Below, in pieces: positions 8,653-18,682 of a DNA stretch of 64,000 bases; the stretch's first letter is position 1, and each line of letters starts with the position of its first letter. Source of the DNA: Robbsia andropogonis (lineage in GTDB: Bacteria; Pseudomonadota; Gammaproteobacteria; Burkholderiales; Burkholderiaceae). The notes beneath the pieces were generated by a model. It did no database searches, was not told where the DNA came from, and was given only the letters and a program-made list of their open reading frames with translations. The stretch spans positions 21,100 to 85,099 of the forward strand of contig NZ_LAQU01000023.1 in NCBI RefSeq assembly GCF_000970345.1, written 5' to 3'. A program made the position numbers and the translations under genes.

Positions 8653-9900
8653 TCAGGTACGCACGCGATTTCGGCCATCCCGTTTCGCGCGGTAGAGCGC
8701 GGCATCGGCTGCTTCTATCAACATCGTCGGCGGCTGTCCCTCCATCGGGTCGAGAATGGAGACACCCACGCTGACGGTTACACATTGCGCGGTTGACGAA
8801 CCGCTGTGCTCCACGCCCAGTTTCTCGATTAACAACCGTGCCTTCTCGGCCATCATCCGCATGCCCACGGGTGTCGTGCCGGGGAGAATCACGGCGAACT
8901 CCTCCCCACCAAAGCGGGCCGGCAAATCGGCGGCGCCCGCACCCACTTGTGTCAGAACGTGTGCTACACGCTTCAAAACTTCGTCACCGGCCACATGGCC
9001 GTACGTATCGTTGTACGACTTGAAATGATCGACGTCGATCATCAGCATGCCAATCGAGCGGCGCTCGCGCACGGCCCGTCGCCACTCCGCCGCCAGATAT
9101 TCATCGAAATACCGGCGGTTCGACAGCCCGGTCAACCCATCCGAGTGCGTAAGGCGCTGCAATTCCAGATTGGTTTCCAGCAGCTGCTGCTGACTTTGCC
9201 GCAGCGCCCGATAGGCTTCGTCGCGCTGCTGGAGGTTCATATAGGAACGCGAGTGATAGCGTATCCGGGCGATCAATTCGATTGCGTCCGGTAGTTTTAC
9301 CAGATAGTCGTTAGCGCCCGCCGCAAAGGCCGCACTCTTGATCTGTGGCTCTTCCTTCGTCGACAAGACGATAATCGGAATTTCGCGGGTTTCGCGGCGT
9401 GAGCGATAGCGCTGTACCAGCGTCAGTCCGTCGATGCCCGGCATGACGAGGTCCTGCAGGATCACCGTCGCGCGCGTATCGATGACCGCGCGCAATGCCT
9501 GCTCCGGGTCCGTGCAGTAATGAAAGTCGATATCCGGCGCCGCAGCCAATGCCCGCTTGACGGCTTCCGCCACGATCGGCTGATCATCGATCAGCATCAC
9601 CATTGCATGGCCTGCCTTATCGTCAAGCTTGCCCTGAGCGGGGTCTCGCGCTCCTGGCCCGGCAGACTCATCACCATCCGCGACCGGCGCTTCGGATGAC
9701 GTTATCGCCATTTGCTGGTCCAGTCGCGCGTCGGCATTGCCTTCGCCTGCTGGGCTAGCGGCCTGAGCGGAGGTTCCAGTTGGGGTCGATTTAATACGAT
9801 CGTCCATATAACTCTTGGAGAAAGCGTCTTCGCTAGTGCGAGCATTGCGATGCGGAAGGGCCGGTTGATTGTCGCTCGGCGGCATCATCGCATCTTTCAT
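8653..9900 (-). CDS. wspR: WspR, response regulator diguanylate cyclase
   Basis: Output protein of the Wsp system; makes c-di-GMP from two GTP when phosphorylated. About 415 residues. A variable N-terminal extension of about 97 residues precedes a receiver domain with IDDQ and the phosphoacceptor Asp150 in LQDLVMPGIDG. A coiled linker (residues about 222-250) follows, then the GGDEF domain with DGLTGLSNRRYFDE and the active-site GGEEF at 331-335. The inhibitory-site motif RxxD expected five residues before it reads GAAD (322-325), so its arginine is missing. The start at 9900 lies one base after the wspF stop; a GTG/ATG further upstream at 9930 would overlap wspF. Last gene of the wspABCDEFR operon. 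Confidence 0.93.
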   Translation of the reverse strand: MKDAMMPPSDNQPALPHRNARTSEDAFSKSYMDDRIKSTPTGTSAQAASPAGEGNADARLDQQMAITSSEAPVADGDESAGPGARDPAQGKLDDKAGHAMVMLIDDQPIVAEAVKRALAAAPDIDFHYCTDPEQALRAVIDTRATVILQDLVMPGIDGLTLVQRYRSRRETREIPIIVLSTKEEPQIKSAAFAAGANDYLVKLPDAIELIARIRYHSRSYMNLQQRDEAYRALRQSQQQLLETNLELQRLTHSDGLTGLSNRRYFDEYLAAEWRRAVRERRSIGMLMIDVDHFKSYNDTYGHVAGDEVLKRVAHVLTQVGAGAADLPARFGGEEFAVILPGTTPVGMRMMAEKARLLIEKLGVEHSGSSTAQCVTVSVGVSILDPMEGQPPTMLIEAADAALYRAKRDGRNRVRT

Positions 9901-9901
9901 C

Positions 9902-10906
9902 TTAAAAATGCGACGCGACCGCGTTCGCAATATGACTTAACGGCAGAATGTCCACCGCCGCATGGGCTTCGGCCGCTGCCTTTGGCATCCCATAAACGGC
10001 ACTGGACTGCTTATCTTGCGTGACAGTATAAAACCCCCGCTCACGCATTGCCTTCAAGCCGATCGCACCGTCCCGCCCCATGCCGCTGAGGACGACCCCT
10101 ACAGCCTTGCCCTTCCACACTGCCGCGACGTCGCCCATCAAGGCGTCGACCGAGGGACGGTAAAAGCTTTGCGCCGGTTCCGCACTGTAGCGCAACGTCC
10201 CGGCCGCGTCGAGTCGGAGATGGTCGTTGGTGCCCGCCAGCAATGCCGTGCCGGGCTGTGGCATCTCGCCATTGCGCGCAATCCGCACTGGCATTACAGC
10301 ACTTTGCGCAAGCCATTCCGCCATTCCGGGCGCAAAGGCGACGTCCACGTGTTGCACCAACACCACTGGGATCGAGAAGCCGACAGGGAGTCGCGAGAGG
10401 AGATCCGCCATTGCCGCCGGCCCACCCGCCGACGCACCGACGATCAGCAGCGGGCTGTGCGTACCACTACGCAATACTGTCGGGGAGAGAGCGGGCTCGC
10501 TGTCCTGTTTCATCTGCGACTGCTGTGCAATCCGCTCCAGCCGGTTATGCAACACCGCCGCAGTCTTTGCAAGCTCGTTACCGGCGAAAGAGGGAGTATC
10601 CACGGCATCCAACGCCCCGTGCCCCATGGCCTGGTAGACAAGGGGCACGTGCGCACCAATGTCGCTGGTAACAATCAGAATTGGACACGGAGACGCCTGC
10701 ATGATCCGGCGTGTCGCCTCCACACCATCCATCACCGGCATCAACAAATCCATCAACACTGCGTCTGGCCGCTCGGCCGCGCAAAGTTCGACGGCCTCGG
10801 CACCGTTGTGCGCAACCCACGCCACTTCGTAGCCTGGACGTAACGCCAAGGCGCGCCGCAGTACCTGAATGGCGAGGTCCAGATCGTTGACGATGCCTAT
10901 CTTCAT
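9902..10906 (-). CDS. wspF: WspF, CheB-type methylesterase
   Basis: Receiver-methylesterase that resets the Wsp receptor by removing methyl groups; in Pseudomonas its loss locks the system on (family knowledge). 334 residues: receiver domain with Asp53 in [13 protein letters not shown], linker, then a CheB esterase domain with the triad Ser159 (GASAGGP), His186 (VQHVD) and Asp279 (GMGRDGA). The N-terminus [13 protein letters not shown] matches the WspF form. Its ATG overlaps the wspE stop by four bases (ATGA), which indicates translational coupling. All catalytic residues are intact, so the system should be switchable. Confidence 0.93.
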   Translation of the reverse strand: MKIGIVNDLDLAIQVLRRALALRPGYEVAWVAHNGAEAVELCAAERPDAVLMDLLMPVMDGVEATRRIMQASPCPILIVTSDIGAHVPLVYQAMGHGALDAVDTPSFAGNELAKTAAVLHNRLERIAQQSQMKQDSEPALSPTVLRSGTHSPLLIVGASAGGPAAMADLLSRLPVGFSIPVVLVQHVDVAFAPGMAEWLAQSAVMPVRIARNGEMPQPGTALLAGTNDHLRLDAAGTLRYSAEPAQSFYRPSVDALMGDVAAVWKGKAVGVVLSGMGRDGAIGLKAMRERGFYTVTQDKQSSAVYGMPKAAAEAHAAVDILPLSHIANAVASHF

Positions 10907-13665
10907 CCAGTGGGGTCTCCTATCAAATCGCGCACGGCGTCTAACAGCGCCGCATCGTGAAAGCTGCTCTTGGCAAGATAATGATCCGCGCCGGCATCCA
11001 GCCCGCGTTGGCGGTCCGCTGCCCGATCCTTGTAGGATACGATCATCACCGGCAGCGTCCGGAACTCCGGATCGCGTCGAATCATCGTTACCAATTCGAT
11101 ACCGTCGACACGCGGCATGTCAACGTCCGTCACCACCATATCGAAGCGGCTGGACATTAACGCATTCCAACCCTCCATCCCGTCAACGGCGACGCTAACG
11201 TCGTAACCGCCATTGGTCAATAGCTTGCGCTGCAGTTCGCGTACAGTCAATGAATCGTCAACGACCAGTACCCGCTTCCGTGCCGCGCGTGACGCATCGG
11301 CACTAACACGCGAGACCATGTCGACCCGGGTAGAGGACGACAAACGCGCCATCGAGCGAATCACATCATCAACATCGATGATCAATACCGGCGTGCCATC
11401 TTCCAGCAGACTTGCGGCGGCGATATTGGTAATCTTTCCCAAACGGGAATCGATCGGCTGGATTACCAACATCCGCTCCTCGCGGAATTTATCCACCACC
11501 AGCCCGTAGCGTTCGTCGTCGCCACCCAACACAACCACTTGCATGCTGCCATCCCCCGGAGGCGGCGGCGCGCATCGCAACACCTGAGATGCCAGCACAG
11601 GCGCAACGGAACGACCTTCCAAGGTGAAGTGAGGCCTGCCCTCCACCGTCTCCACCGCGTCGGCTTCCACGCGTAGTGCGCGCACGATATGGGCCAACGG
11701 AAATGCATAAGGCTCGCCGCCAATATCAGCTACGAGGCAACGCATGACTGATAATGTCAGTGGTAGTTGCAACTGGAAGCGCGTACCAACGCCAGCCGTC
11801 TGTGTGATGCGCATATTGCCGCGCACCTGCCGCACCGTGGTTTGGACGACGTCCAAACCGACCCCGCGGCCAGAAACATCGCTGACCGTTTCGCGCATGC
11901 TGAAACCAGGCAGCATCAGGAACTCCAGCAACTCGGCCTCGGACAACCGCGGCGCGACCGAGGGATTGACCAGCCCCCGCTTGACGACGCGAGCACGGAC
12001 GGCTTCAATATCCACCCCACCTCCGTCGTCGACGATGTCGATGACGAGCGTCCCGGCGACATGCCGTGCATCAATGCGGATCTCACCTTCCTCAGGCTTG
12101 CCCGCCCGCTGCCGGATAGCCGTGGATTCAATGCCATGATCCACCGCGTTGCGCAGTAAATGACCGAGCGGGGCATCCAGCAACGCCAGAATATCCCGAT
12201 CGACCGGTACCGTTTCCCCGACGATCGTCAATTTCACTTGCTTGCCAAGGCTGCGGGACACCCCCCGAACCATCCGCGCATAACCGCCGGTAATGTCGGC
12301 AAAAGGGCGCATCCGAGAGGCCAAGGCCGCTTCGTATAACTGGTTCGACAAGCCATGATGACGCTGCTCGACCTGTTCGATCAGGTTGACCCCCCCCATG
12401 GTTTCATCGACCAGGCCGTCAACCAGCCGGGCGGTCGCGTCGAACGATGCAATGGCCACTTCATCGATCCGCGCATCGATCAAACGATTGCGTAGCGATT
12501 GCATCGATAAGATCGTCTCGCGCTGTCGCTGCATCAGGTTCAACATGCTTGCGATCAAAGGTCGGAAAGTCCGCGCCTCGACCACGGCCTGCCCGGATAA
12601 CGCCAACAAGCGGTCCAGATTGCGCGCCGCCACACGCAGCGTGCGCTCCGCCGATGCTGGCGCGGCTGGCGTCGCGGTTGTTGGCGCTTGCCCGGCTACC
12701 GCGACTGAACCGGGCGACAGCGTAATCGATGGCGCAGGTAGCGTCGGCGCAGGTGGCATCGGTACGCTGACGACTGACGCTCGCGCTACGTCCACGGAGG
12801 GATTACCGGAAGGCACAACACCTGACGCGGTGGAAACCGCGTCAGCATCGACATCGACATCGACATCGGCATCGACATCGGCATCGGCATCGGCATCGGC
12901 ATCGGCATCGGCATCGGCATCGGCATCGGCATCGGCATCGGCATCGGCATCGGCATCGGCATCGGCATCGGCATCGGCATCGGCATCGGCATCGGCATCG
13001 GCATCGGCTTCAGCATCGGCTTCGTCGACCGGAGCATGCCCACCCGCTTCGGTCGCATCGTCCGTCGAACGATTCGCATCCTCTACGCGCGCCTCTGTCA
13101 GTTCGCCAGATGCAGCCATTTCATCCGTGCCGGGCGTTCTCGGAAAGTCAAAAGCCGGAAATGGCGGTGCGGCGTCCGGAAAGCCGTCGTGGTGCGTGTC
13201 TCGATCATCGTCCAGCCGGATCGGCCCTGCATTCAGCGACGTGGTCGGCGGCGCCGCGGCTTGCGTCCCCGGATGCTCTCCGGCGCAGACTTGTTCCAAT
13301 GCCGCGATCACTTCTGCCATTGTCGCCGGCGCCGCGGCCCCTTCACCTGCCAGCGCAATATCACGCAGTAGGTCGACCCCTCGCAGCAGCAAATCGATGT
13401 CGCCCGCGTCAAGCCGAATGTCATGCCGCTGCGCCTGGACGAAACACTCCTCCATTACATGGGCGATGGCCACACCGGGCGCAACCCCCACAATTCGCGC
13501 TGCGCCCTTCAACGAATGCGCGGCGCGCATGCACGATTCCAGTGTTGCGGCGTCCTCGGGGGTGCGCTCAAGCGTAATCAAGCCATTACCTAGCAACGAA
13601 GCTTGGGCCTCGGTCTCCTGGGCAAACAGCCCGAATAGCGACACATCGCCGTAATCGTCGCTCAT
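10903..13665 (-). CDS. wspE: WspE, hybrid CheA-type histidine kinase with receiver
   Basis: Kinase of the Wsp complex that phosphorylates WspR and WspF. 920 residues: Hpt domain with phosphorylated His50 in [10 protein letters not shown]; a long acidic linker; dimerisation and ATPase domains with [17 protein letters not shown] and GRGVGLDVV; a CheW-like domain; and a C-terminal receiver with VVDDS and Asp847 in VVTDVDMP. Unusually, the linker (residues about 214-274) is almost only Asp-Ala (some Asp-Val), encoded by a GCATCG hexanucleotide array. Usual WspE proteins are about 750 residues, so the excess is explained mostly by this linker. Stop and start codons overlap with wspF downstream and wspD upstream by four bases. 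Confidence 0.93.
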   Translation of the reverse strand: MSDDYGDVSLFGLFAQETEAQASLLGNGLITLERTPEDAATLESCMRAAHSLKGAARIVGVAPGVAIAHVMEECFVQAQRHDIRLDAGDIDLLLRGVDLLRDIALAGEGAAAPATMAEVIAALEQVCAGEHPGTQAAAPPTTSLNAGPIRLDDDRDTHHDGFPDAAPPFPAFDFPRTPGTDEMAASGELTEARVEDANRSTDDATEAGGHAPVDEADAEADADADADADADADADADADADADADADADADADADADADADADVDADVDVDVDADAVSTASGVVPSGNPSVDVARASVVSVPMPPAPTLPAPSITLSPGSVAVAGQAPTTATPAAPASAERTLRVAARNLDRLLALSGQAVVEARTFRPLIASMLNLMQRQRETILSMQSLRNRLIDARIDEVAIASFDATARLVDGLVDETMGGVNLIEQVEQRHHGLSNQLYEAALASRMRPFADITGGYARMVRGVSRSLGKQVKLTIVGETVPVDRDILALLDAPLGHLLRNAVDHGIESTAIRQRAGKPEEGEIRIDARHVAGTLVIDIVDDGGGVDIEAVRARVVKRGLVNPSVAPRLSEAELLEFLMLPGFSMRETVSDVSGRGVGLDVVQTTVRQVRGNMRITQTAGVGTRFQLQLPLTLSVMRCLVADIGGEPYAFPLAHIVRALRVEADAVETVEGRPHFTLEGRSVAPVLASQVLRCAPPPPGDGSMQVVVLGGDDERYGLVVDKFREERMLVIQPIDSRLGKITNIAAASLLEDGTPVLIIDVDDVIRSMARLSSSTRVDMVSRVSADASRAARKRVLVVDDSLTVRELQRKLLTNGGYDVSVAVDGMEGWNALMSSRFDMVVTDVDMPRVDGIELVTMIRRDPEFRTLPVMIVSYKDRAADRQRGLDAGADHYLAKSSFHDAALLDAVRDLIGDPTG
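12845..13024. repeat. GCATCG hexanucleotide microsatellite inside wspE
   Basis: About 180 bases of a 6-base tandem repeat on the plus strand (CGATGC-type on the coding strand). The uninterrupted part, roughly 12881-13007, holds about 21 identical copies; the flanks carry GACATCG and TTCAGC variants. Because the unit is a multiple of three, copy changes lengthen or shorten the Asp-Ala linker without shifting frame. The array keeps all six frames open, which explains the long spurious antisense frames here. Confidence 0.95.
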
Positions 13666-14435
13666 CCGAGGCTCCTTCTCAGGGTTTCGAATAATTTATC
13701 GCCGTCCAGCACACCCAGCGTGCCATCTCGCCAATCCGCGATCGCTCGCGTATGCGAAGCGCTCGCATGCGAAAGCGTTGCCGGTACCGGTCGATAATGC
13801 TCACGCTTGAAACGGGCAATGCCATAGACCTCATCGACTGGGAAGACCGTGCACGGCTCATCACTGCGATCCTGGCCCACGAGGAAGCGTGCCAAAGGTG
13901 CATGCACCGAGCGTGCACTTGTCAACGTGGATGGCACCGCCGATTCCGGGCTTTCTGGACGTTCCTGAAGATCGAGCAGGCGCGCCAGTGACACGCATAC
14001 CGTTAGCTGGCCTCGGATATTCACTAATCCCAACACTGCTTTGCTACGCAAACGCGGCAACGAATGCACCGCTCCCGTCTCGGCAATCTGTGCGACATGC
14101 CGTGCAGGCAAACCCAGCCATTCGCTGCCGATGCGAACCACGAGCAGCGGCTCCCCCGTGGAAGAAGAGAAGGCTTGCTTGTCGCGTTGAATCGATGCGA
14201 GATCCAAGCCGCCAACATCGATGTCGCCCCCCATCGATCCCACAGCCACATCGGCGTCATCCTCGGCGGCACGGGGAAGCCGGTCGAGCAAATCGGCGGC
14301 GCCACGCGCATATACCTCGCAGTTACGGCAATGGATGTACGTCGCCAGTTTTGCGCAGGATTGGTCACCATGAATGCCGATGCGATTCCAGCAATCGTCG
14401 ATCGGCGGCACGGGAACAGACAAGGTTTCGATCAT
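13662..14435 (-). CDS. wspD: WspD, CheW-like adaptor
   Basis: Adaptor coupling receptor WspA to kinase WspE. 257 residues with one CheW-like domain in the C-terminal two thirds: [21 protein letters not shown], then the conserved [21 protein letters not shown]. The N-terminal 90 residues contain [17 protein letters not shown] and a Cys pair in [16 protein letters not shown], a Cys-rich segment typical of WspD. It overlaps wspE by four bases and begins 13 bases after the wspC stop. Confidence 0.9.
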   Translation of the reverse strand: MIETLSVPVPPIDDCWNRIGIHGDQSCAKLATYIHCRNCEVYARGAADLLDRLPRAAEDDADVAVGSMGGDIDVGGLDLASIQRDKQAFSSSTGEPLLVVRIGSEWLGLPARHVAQIAETGAVHSLPRLRSKAVLGLVNIRGQLTVCVSLARLLDLQERPESPESAVPSTLTSARSVHAPLARFLVGQDRSDEPCTVFPVDEVYGIARFKREHYRPVPATLSHASASHTRAIADWRDGTLGVLDGDKLFETLRRSLG

Positions 14436-14448
14436 CGATCAGCTTCGA

Positions 14449-16242
14449 TCAGAAAAGGTCAGGGTGAGCACGGCGGGCTCGGGCCATTAACCGTTGCGCC
14501 CCCGCGTCGTCGCCTTCCAGCGCCAAATGCTCGGCAAAATGCACCAAGGCACCAGCGTGATTGGCTTCCAAATATAAAGCGCGCCGAAAATGCTCGCGCG
14601 CATCCGCACTACGGTTGCCGGCATCCGCCAACACGCCCATCAGGCAATACACATCCGCATTCGCCATCCCGGCATCGACCAAAGTCTGGCAAAGCTGCGT
14701 TGCCTGGGCGATATAACCAAGATTCGCGAGGCGCTCTGCCTCGGCATAGGTGGCAGCAAGCGGTTCCATTTTTATGGTCACGGCTTGGGCCGACGGTGCG
14801 GGCGTACCACTCGCCCGCACCGCGTTGCCGGCTTGGACTCTTCTTCCGACACCGCCTGATGGGTTCCCCGACGCTCGTGGCACACTGTCGATGGCGACTG
14901 GCCGAGGGGCCCCAAACGATGGATTCGCCGCACCAGTGGCACGCGCGACGGTATTCGCGGGCCGCCCTGCAGCGCCTTCGAAAGGCAACGGTGCCGCATT
15001 ACCGGTCGACAACGACGCGCCTGTCTGTCCGCCCCGTGACGGAGGAGTGCTCGTTGTCCAACCCGGTTTCGGTGGGGACATCACGCCAATCACACCTGCG
15101 CCGCTCACGCCCTGCGCGACGGCAACGGTCTGCTTCGCAACCGACGGCACATCGGGCGACATTGCACCGCGCCCCGACATCGCAGATCCAATGCCTATCG
15201 GACGAGACGTGGTGACCACCGCCGGCACGTCACGATGAAAGGCGAATGCCAGCGGCGCCGCCGCGGCGGCAAGTCCGACGCGACTCACCAATGCCGCTTC
15301 CGCGGGTCCCACCAGCAGAAAACCACCCGGACGCAAGGCACGGCGCAACTTCTCGATGACGGCGGCCTGCGTCGGGCGGTCGAAATAAATCAGAACGTTC
15401 CGGCAGAAGATGAAATCATATGTCCCTCCCTGCCCGGTATCCCCGCCTACCCGGGCATCCGATACGAGATTCACCCGCTGGAAAGACACACATGCGCGTG
15501 CTTCGCGATTGATTTCCCATATAGATTCACGGATTGGGGAACCAGGGACCAGTTGGCCTTGCAAAGTGAAAAAGCGGTCTCGCAAGGCCTCCGGGCAGCC
15601 ACGGAAAGCGTTGGGACGATAGCGACCCGCAGCGGCCTGCGCCAGCGCTACTTCGCTGATATCCATCGCGTCAATCAAGAAGGCACTTGGCGGCAGGCCG
15701 TCAAGCAACAGCGTCATCGCAATCGAGTAGGGTTCCTCGCCAGTCGAACACGGTACGGAAGCAATCCGTAACGGCCCCGGCGCGACGCCGATACCCCCAC
15801 CAAGAAAATGCCGTTGGCGTGCCTGCAGCGCGAGGAAATCGAACGATTCGCGATGCCGGAAAAACCATGTCTCCGGTACCACCGCAGCTTCGATCAGCCA
15901 TTGCCGCTCATCGGCGTCCTGCTCGATACGCGCAGGGTATGACCACGGATCAGCGATCACCTTGCTTGCGATGAGCGCCTGAATACGTTCGCCCACCGCA
16001 CGCTCAACGCTGCGGGCTCCCACCAGATCGATTTCCAGGCCGGACAACTGGCGAAGGGCCGTTGCAATATGGACCGCCAACGCATCGGGCAAAGCATCGC
16101 GCGGACGACGCGATCCCGCATCATCGACGTTAGCGCCGCCGGTTGCGCCGCCCGCATCGGTGCCAGCACCATTTTCGGGACCGAAGACGCGTGCGCCAGA
16201 TGCGGCAATGGCCGCTGCCGACCGAGGCGCGCTCGCGATCAT
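14449..16242 (-). CDS. wspC: WspC, CheR-type methyltransferase with TPR
   Basis: S-adenosylmethionine-dependent methyltransferase that methylates glutamates of WspA. About 597 residues from the start MIASAPRSAA, chosen because GGAG sits seven bases upstream; the frame stays open 37 codons further but the extension looks non-coding. Catalytic domain features: WFFRHRESF, SVPCSTGEEPYSIAM (SAM loop), and FIFCRNVLIYF. After a long low-complexity linker (residues about 350-480, rich in Pro, Gly, Ser and Ala), TPR-like helices follow (LANLGYIAQATQLCQTLVDAG, REHFRRALYLEANHAGALVHF). This CheR-plus-TPR layout is that of WspC. The gene lies 64 bases after wspB. Confidence 0.92.
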   Translation of the reverse strand: MIASAPRSAAAIAASGARVFGPENGAGTDAGGATGGANVDDAGSRRPRDALPDALAVHIATALRQLSGLEIDLVGARSVERAVGERIQALIASKVIADPWSYPARIEQDADERQWLIEAAVVPETWFFRHRESFDFLALQARQRHFLGGGIGVAPGPLRIASVPCSTGEEPYSIAMTLLLDGLPPSAFLIDAMDISEVALAQAAAGRYRPNAFRGCPEALRDRFFTLQGQLVPGSPIRESIWEINREARACVSFQRVNLVSDARVGGDTGQGGTYDFIFCRNVLIYFDRPTQAAVIEKLRRALRPGGFLLVGPAEAALVSRVGLAAAAAPLAFAFHRDVPAVVTTSRPIGIGSAMSGRGAMSPDVPSVAKQTVAVAQGVSGAGVIGVMSPPKPGWTTSTPPSRGGQTGASLSTGNAAPLPFEGAAGRPANTVARATGAANPSFGAPRPVAIDSVPRASGNPSGGVGRRVQAGNAVRASGTPAPSAQAVTIKMEPLAATYAEAERLANLGYIAQATQLCQTLVDAGMANADVYCLMGVLADAGNRSADAREHFRRALYLEANHAGALVHFAEHLALEGDDAGAQRLMARARRAHPDLF

Positions 16243-16306
16243 TGCATTCTCCTTCAATAGAGCAAGCGACCCAGGCCGCGTTCCACTCAGGGACGCTCCT
16301 GTACCA

Positions 16307-16768
16307 TTACCGCGCGAACAGGCGCTCGCGCACCGATCCGGGTAGCAGGTCACGTACCACGACCCGCTGTATCACACGACCATCTTCGTGCTGCAGTACC
16401 GGACCCAGATAAGGCGCCTCCGGCGTCGCCAGACCGGGATCGACGAAATCTTTGTCATCGGCCGCAAGCGTCGATGTCGCTTGCTCGACGATCACGCCGA
16501 GGCGTGGCTCCTGCACCGTTGCCGACGCCCCTTCCGTGTAGCGCAGCACAGCCATGCGCGTGGACATCACTGCCCGCGCCGGACGATTGACGGCCAATGC
16601 GCAGAGATCAATCACCGGAAAAGATCCGTGCCCATCGCTCGCCAATCCCGCCACCCACGGTGGCGTGGACGGCAAGGCCTTCACGGCAGGGACCGGTCGC
16701 ACCGCGAGTACGTCCGCCGTGCTCAGAGCATAGCGGTCCGTACCCAGCGAGAAGATCAGATACAACAT
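16307..16768 (-). CDS. wspB: WspB, CheW-like adaptor
   Basis: Second CheW-type scaffold of the Wsp complex. 153 residues, a single CheW domain: MLYLIFSLGTDRYALSTADV, then the conserved turn WVAGLASDGHGSFPVIDLCAL. The C-terminal half GPVLQHEDGRVIQRVVVRDLLP is typical of WspB. Its ATG overlaps the wspA stop codon by one base (TGATG), so it is translationally coupled to the receptor gene. Confidence 0.9.
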   Translation of the reverse strand: MLYLIFSLGTDRYALSTADVLAVRPVPAVKALPSTPPWVAGLASDGHGSFPVIDLCALAVNRPARAVMSTRMAVLRYTEGASATVQEPRLGVIVEQATSTLAADDKDFVDPGLATPEAPYLGPVLQHEDGRVIQRVVVRDLLPGSVRERLFAR

Positions 16769-18393
16769 CAGGCTTGCAACCGGAAGCGCGTGACACCCGT
16801 GCGCAGTTGATTCGCGACCAACGTCAAGCCGTCGATCGCTTGCGTCGACTGATGCAACGATTCCACCGTCTGCTGCGCGGCCTCCGTCAATTGGGACAGC
16901 GCTTGCGTGATCTGCTCCGCACCACTTGCCTGATGCTGCATCCCTTCGTTCACTACCTGGAAGCGCGGCGCCAGCGCTTGCACTTGCACAATGATTTGTG
17001 ACAATTGGCCGCTGGCTTGCTGCACCTCGATAATGCCGCGCCGCACTTCCTCCGCGAACTTGTCCATACCCATCACGCCGGCCGAAACAGCCGACTGGAT
17101 CTCCTTGACCATCTGCTCGATGTCGAAGGTCGCCACGGCGGTCTGGTCCGCGAGGCGGCGGATTTCCGTCGCCACCACACCAAAGCCTCGGCCATACTCG
17201 CCAGCCTTCTCCGCTTCGATGGCCGCGTTCAACGATAACAGGTTTGTCTGATCCGCCACTTTTGTGATCGTCGACACCACCTGGTTGATCTTGCCGGCCT
17301 TCTCGTTCAGGATCGCCAGCTTCGCATTGACGGAGCCCGCGGCCTCCATCACATGCTGCATGGTCTCGCTCATGCGCGTCAGCCCTTCATGGCCGGTATC
17401 CGCCAGCATCGCGGTTTGTTCGGCAACCGTCGACACTTCGCTCATCGTGCGAACAAGATCTGTAGAGGTGGCGAGCATCGTACGGGTTGTCGCGCCGATC
17501 TCAGCGGTGGTCGCGGCGGTCTCGGTAGCCGTCGCCTGCTGTTCCTTCGACGTGGCCGCTATCTCCGCCACCGATGTGGTGACCTGCATGGACGAATGCT
17601 GGGCCTGACCGACCAGCGCCGTCAGTTCTTCGATGAGACGATTGAAGCCCACCTCGAGCATCGCGAACTCGTCACGGCGCCGCAGATCCAAACGGCCCGT
17701 GAGATCACCAGTACGCATGACATCCAGCGCATCAACGATTTCACGCATTGGCCGAGTGATTGCGCGGAACAGCAAATAGCCGAAAAGGATCGAGCACGCC
17801 AGGGCGACACCCAACGTAATGGCCATCGCCTTTTGTGCATCGAGTACCGATTGGCGAATCGCTTGCGTTGCCTCGTCCGTGCTCTTCTTATTGATATTGA
17901 CGATATTGCGCAGTGATGTCCGACCATCATTCCACGGAGGTGTCAACTGTGTCACGAAGGCTGCGTCCGCGGCTTCGTGTGATATCTCCCGAGCGGCCAA
18001 CACAGCATCCGCCGCCTTTGTGAATCGGCTTGCAGCATCTCGAAAAATCGCGGCCTCCCGCTGCTCGACGTCCGAATCAACGGTATGGCCGTAGTGCTCT
18101 ATGAGCTTCCCCATATTCTGGCGAGCTTCCTCGAAGCGCTTTCGGTCGGCCGCTACCTGCTCCTCGGTCGTATCCACATAGACCATCCGCAAGGTCGACG
18201 AGTAGATTTCATTCCAGGTTGCTCGTAATGAGGTCGCATCGAATAATCCTGGCACGCCGTCGTTCTGCACCCGATCCGCTTCCAGATCGATCACAAGCAA
18301 ACGATTGTAAGACACGCCCGCCATCACGATCATCAGGATGAAGATCACTCCCAGGCTGGCTATGATTCGTTGACGAATCGATCCTTTGACCAT
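16768..18393 (-). CDS. wspA: WspA, methyl-accepting surface-sensing receptor
   Basis: Membrane receptor of the Wsp pathway that responds to surface contact. 541 residues: TM1 (IIASLGVIFILMIVMAGVSY), a periplasmic four-helix-type domain of about 160 residues, TM2 (AITLGVALACSILFGYLLF), HAMP, and a long cytoplasmic coiled coil. The signalling tip reads VADQTNLLSLNAAIEAEKAG followed by EYGRGFGVVA, the conserved methyl-acceptor hairpin. The start is supported by GGGGAAAT directly upstream. First gene of the seven-gene operon; the promoter should lie in 18394-18682. Order A-B-C-D-E-F-R matches the Pseudomonas locus exactly. Confidence 0.93.
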   Translation of the reverse strand: MVKGSIRQRIIASLGVIFILMIVMAGVSYNRLLVIDLEADRVQNDGVPGLFDATSLRATWNEIYSSTLRMVYVDTTEEQVAADRKRFEEARQNMGKLIEHYGHTVDSDVEQREAAIFRDAASRFTKAADAVLAAREISHEAADAAFVTQLTPPWNDGRTSLRNIVNINKKSTDEATQAIRQSVLDAQKAMAITLGVALACSILFGYLLFRAITRPMREIVDALDVMRTGDLTGRLDLRRRDEFAMLEVGFNRLIEELTALVGQAQHSSMQVTTSVAEIAATSKEQQATATETAATTAEIGATTRTMLATSTDLVRTMSEVSTVAEQTAMLADTGHEGLTRMSETMQHVMEAAGSVNAKLAILNEKAGKINQVVSTITKVADQTNLLSLNAAIEAEKAGEYGRGFGVVATEIRRLADQTAVATFDIEQMVKEIQSAVSAGVMGMDKFAEEVRRGIIEVQQASGQLSQIIVQVQALAPRFQVVNEGMQHQASGAEQITQALSQLTEAAQQTVESLHQSTQAIDGLTLVANQLRTGVTRFRLQA

Positions 18394-18682
18394 ATTTCCC
18401 CACGTTGACCGAAGATCCTTGTGGGGCCGAGTGTATCGGTTTTTTTTAACAGATCAAAGAAGAAGGGATAGATGAGGCCATTTGGCCGGGGAAGATCCCC
18501 GTTGCGCGATTAGCTGTCGTAATGACGCAACTGCCATCTCACAAAAGGCGTATCACGACGCGCCTCGCGACCCGAGAGCACGGGGCACGGGGAAACCCTG
18601 GGAGGGCAAATTGAATAGTCTGGCGTTAGGGAGCAACGCATTGGCGCCGATGTGTGCATGGCATCCATCCGGCGCCGACGGA

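Noticed and set aside
12845..13024. CRISPR-like repeat array
   Set aside because: The units are six bases without spacers, so it is a microsatellite.
12386..13654. Long plus-strand Ala/Ser-rich open frame antisense to wspE
   Set aside because: It is held open by the GCATCG repeat and GC-rich codon bias; the wspE frame has all kinase motifs.
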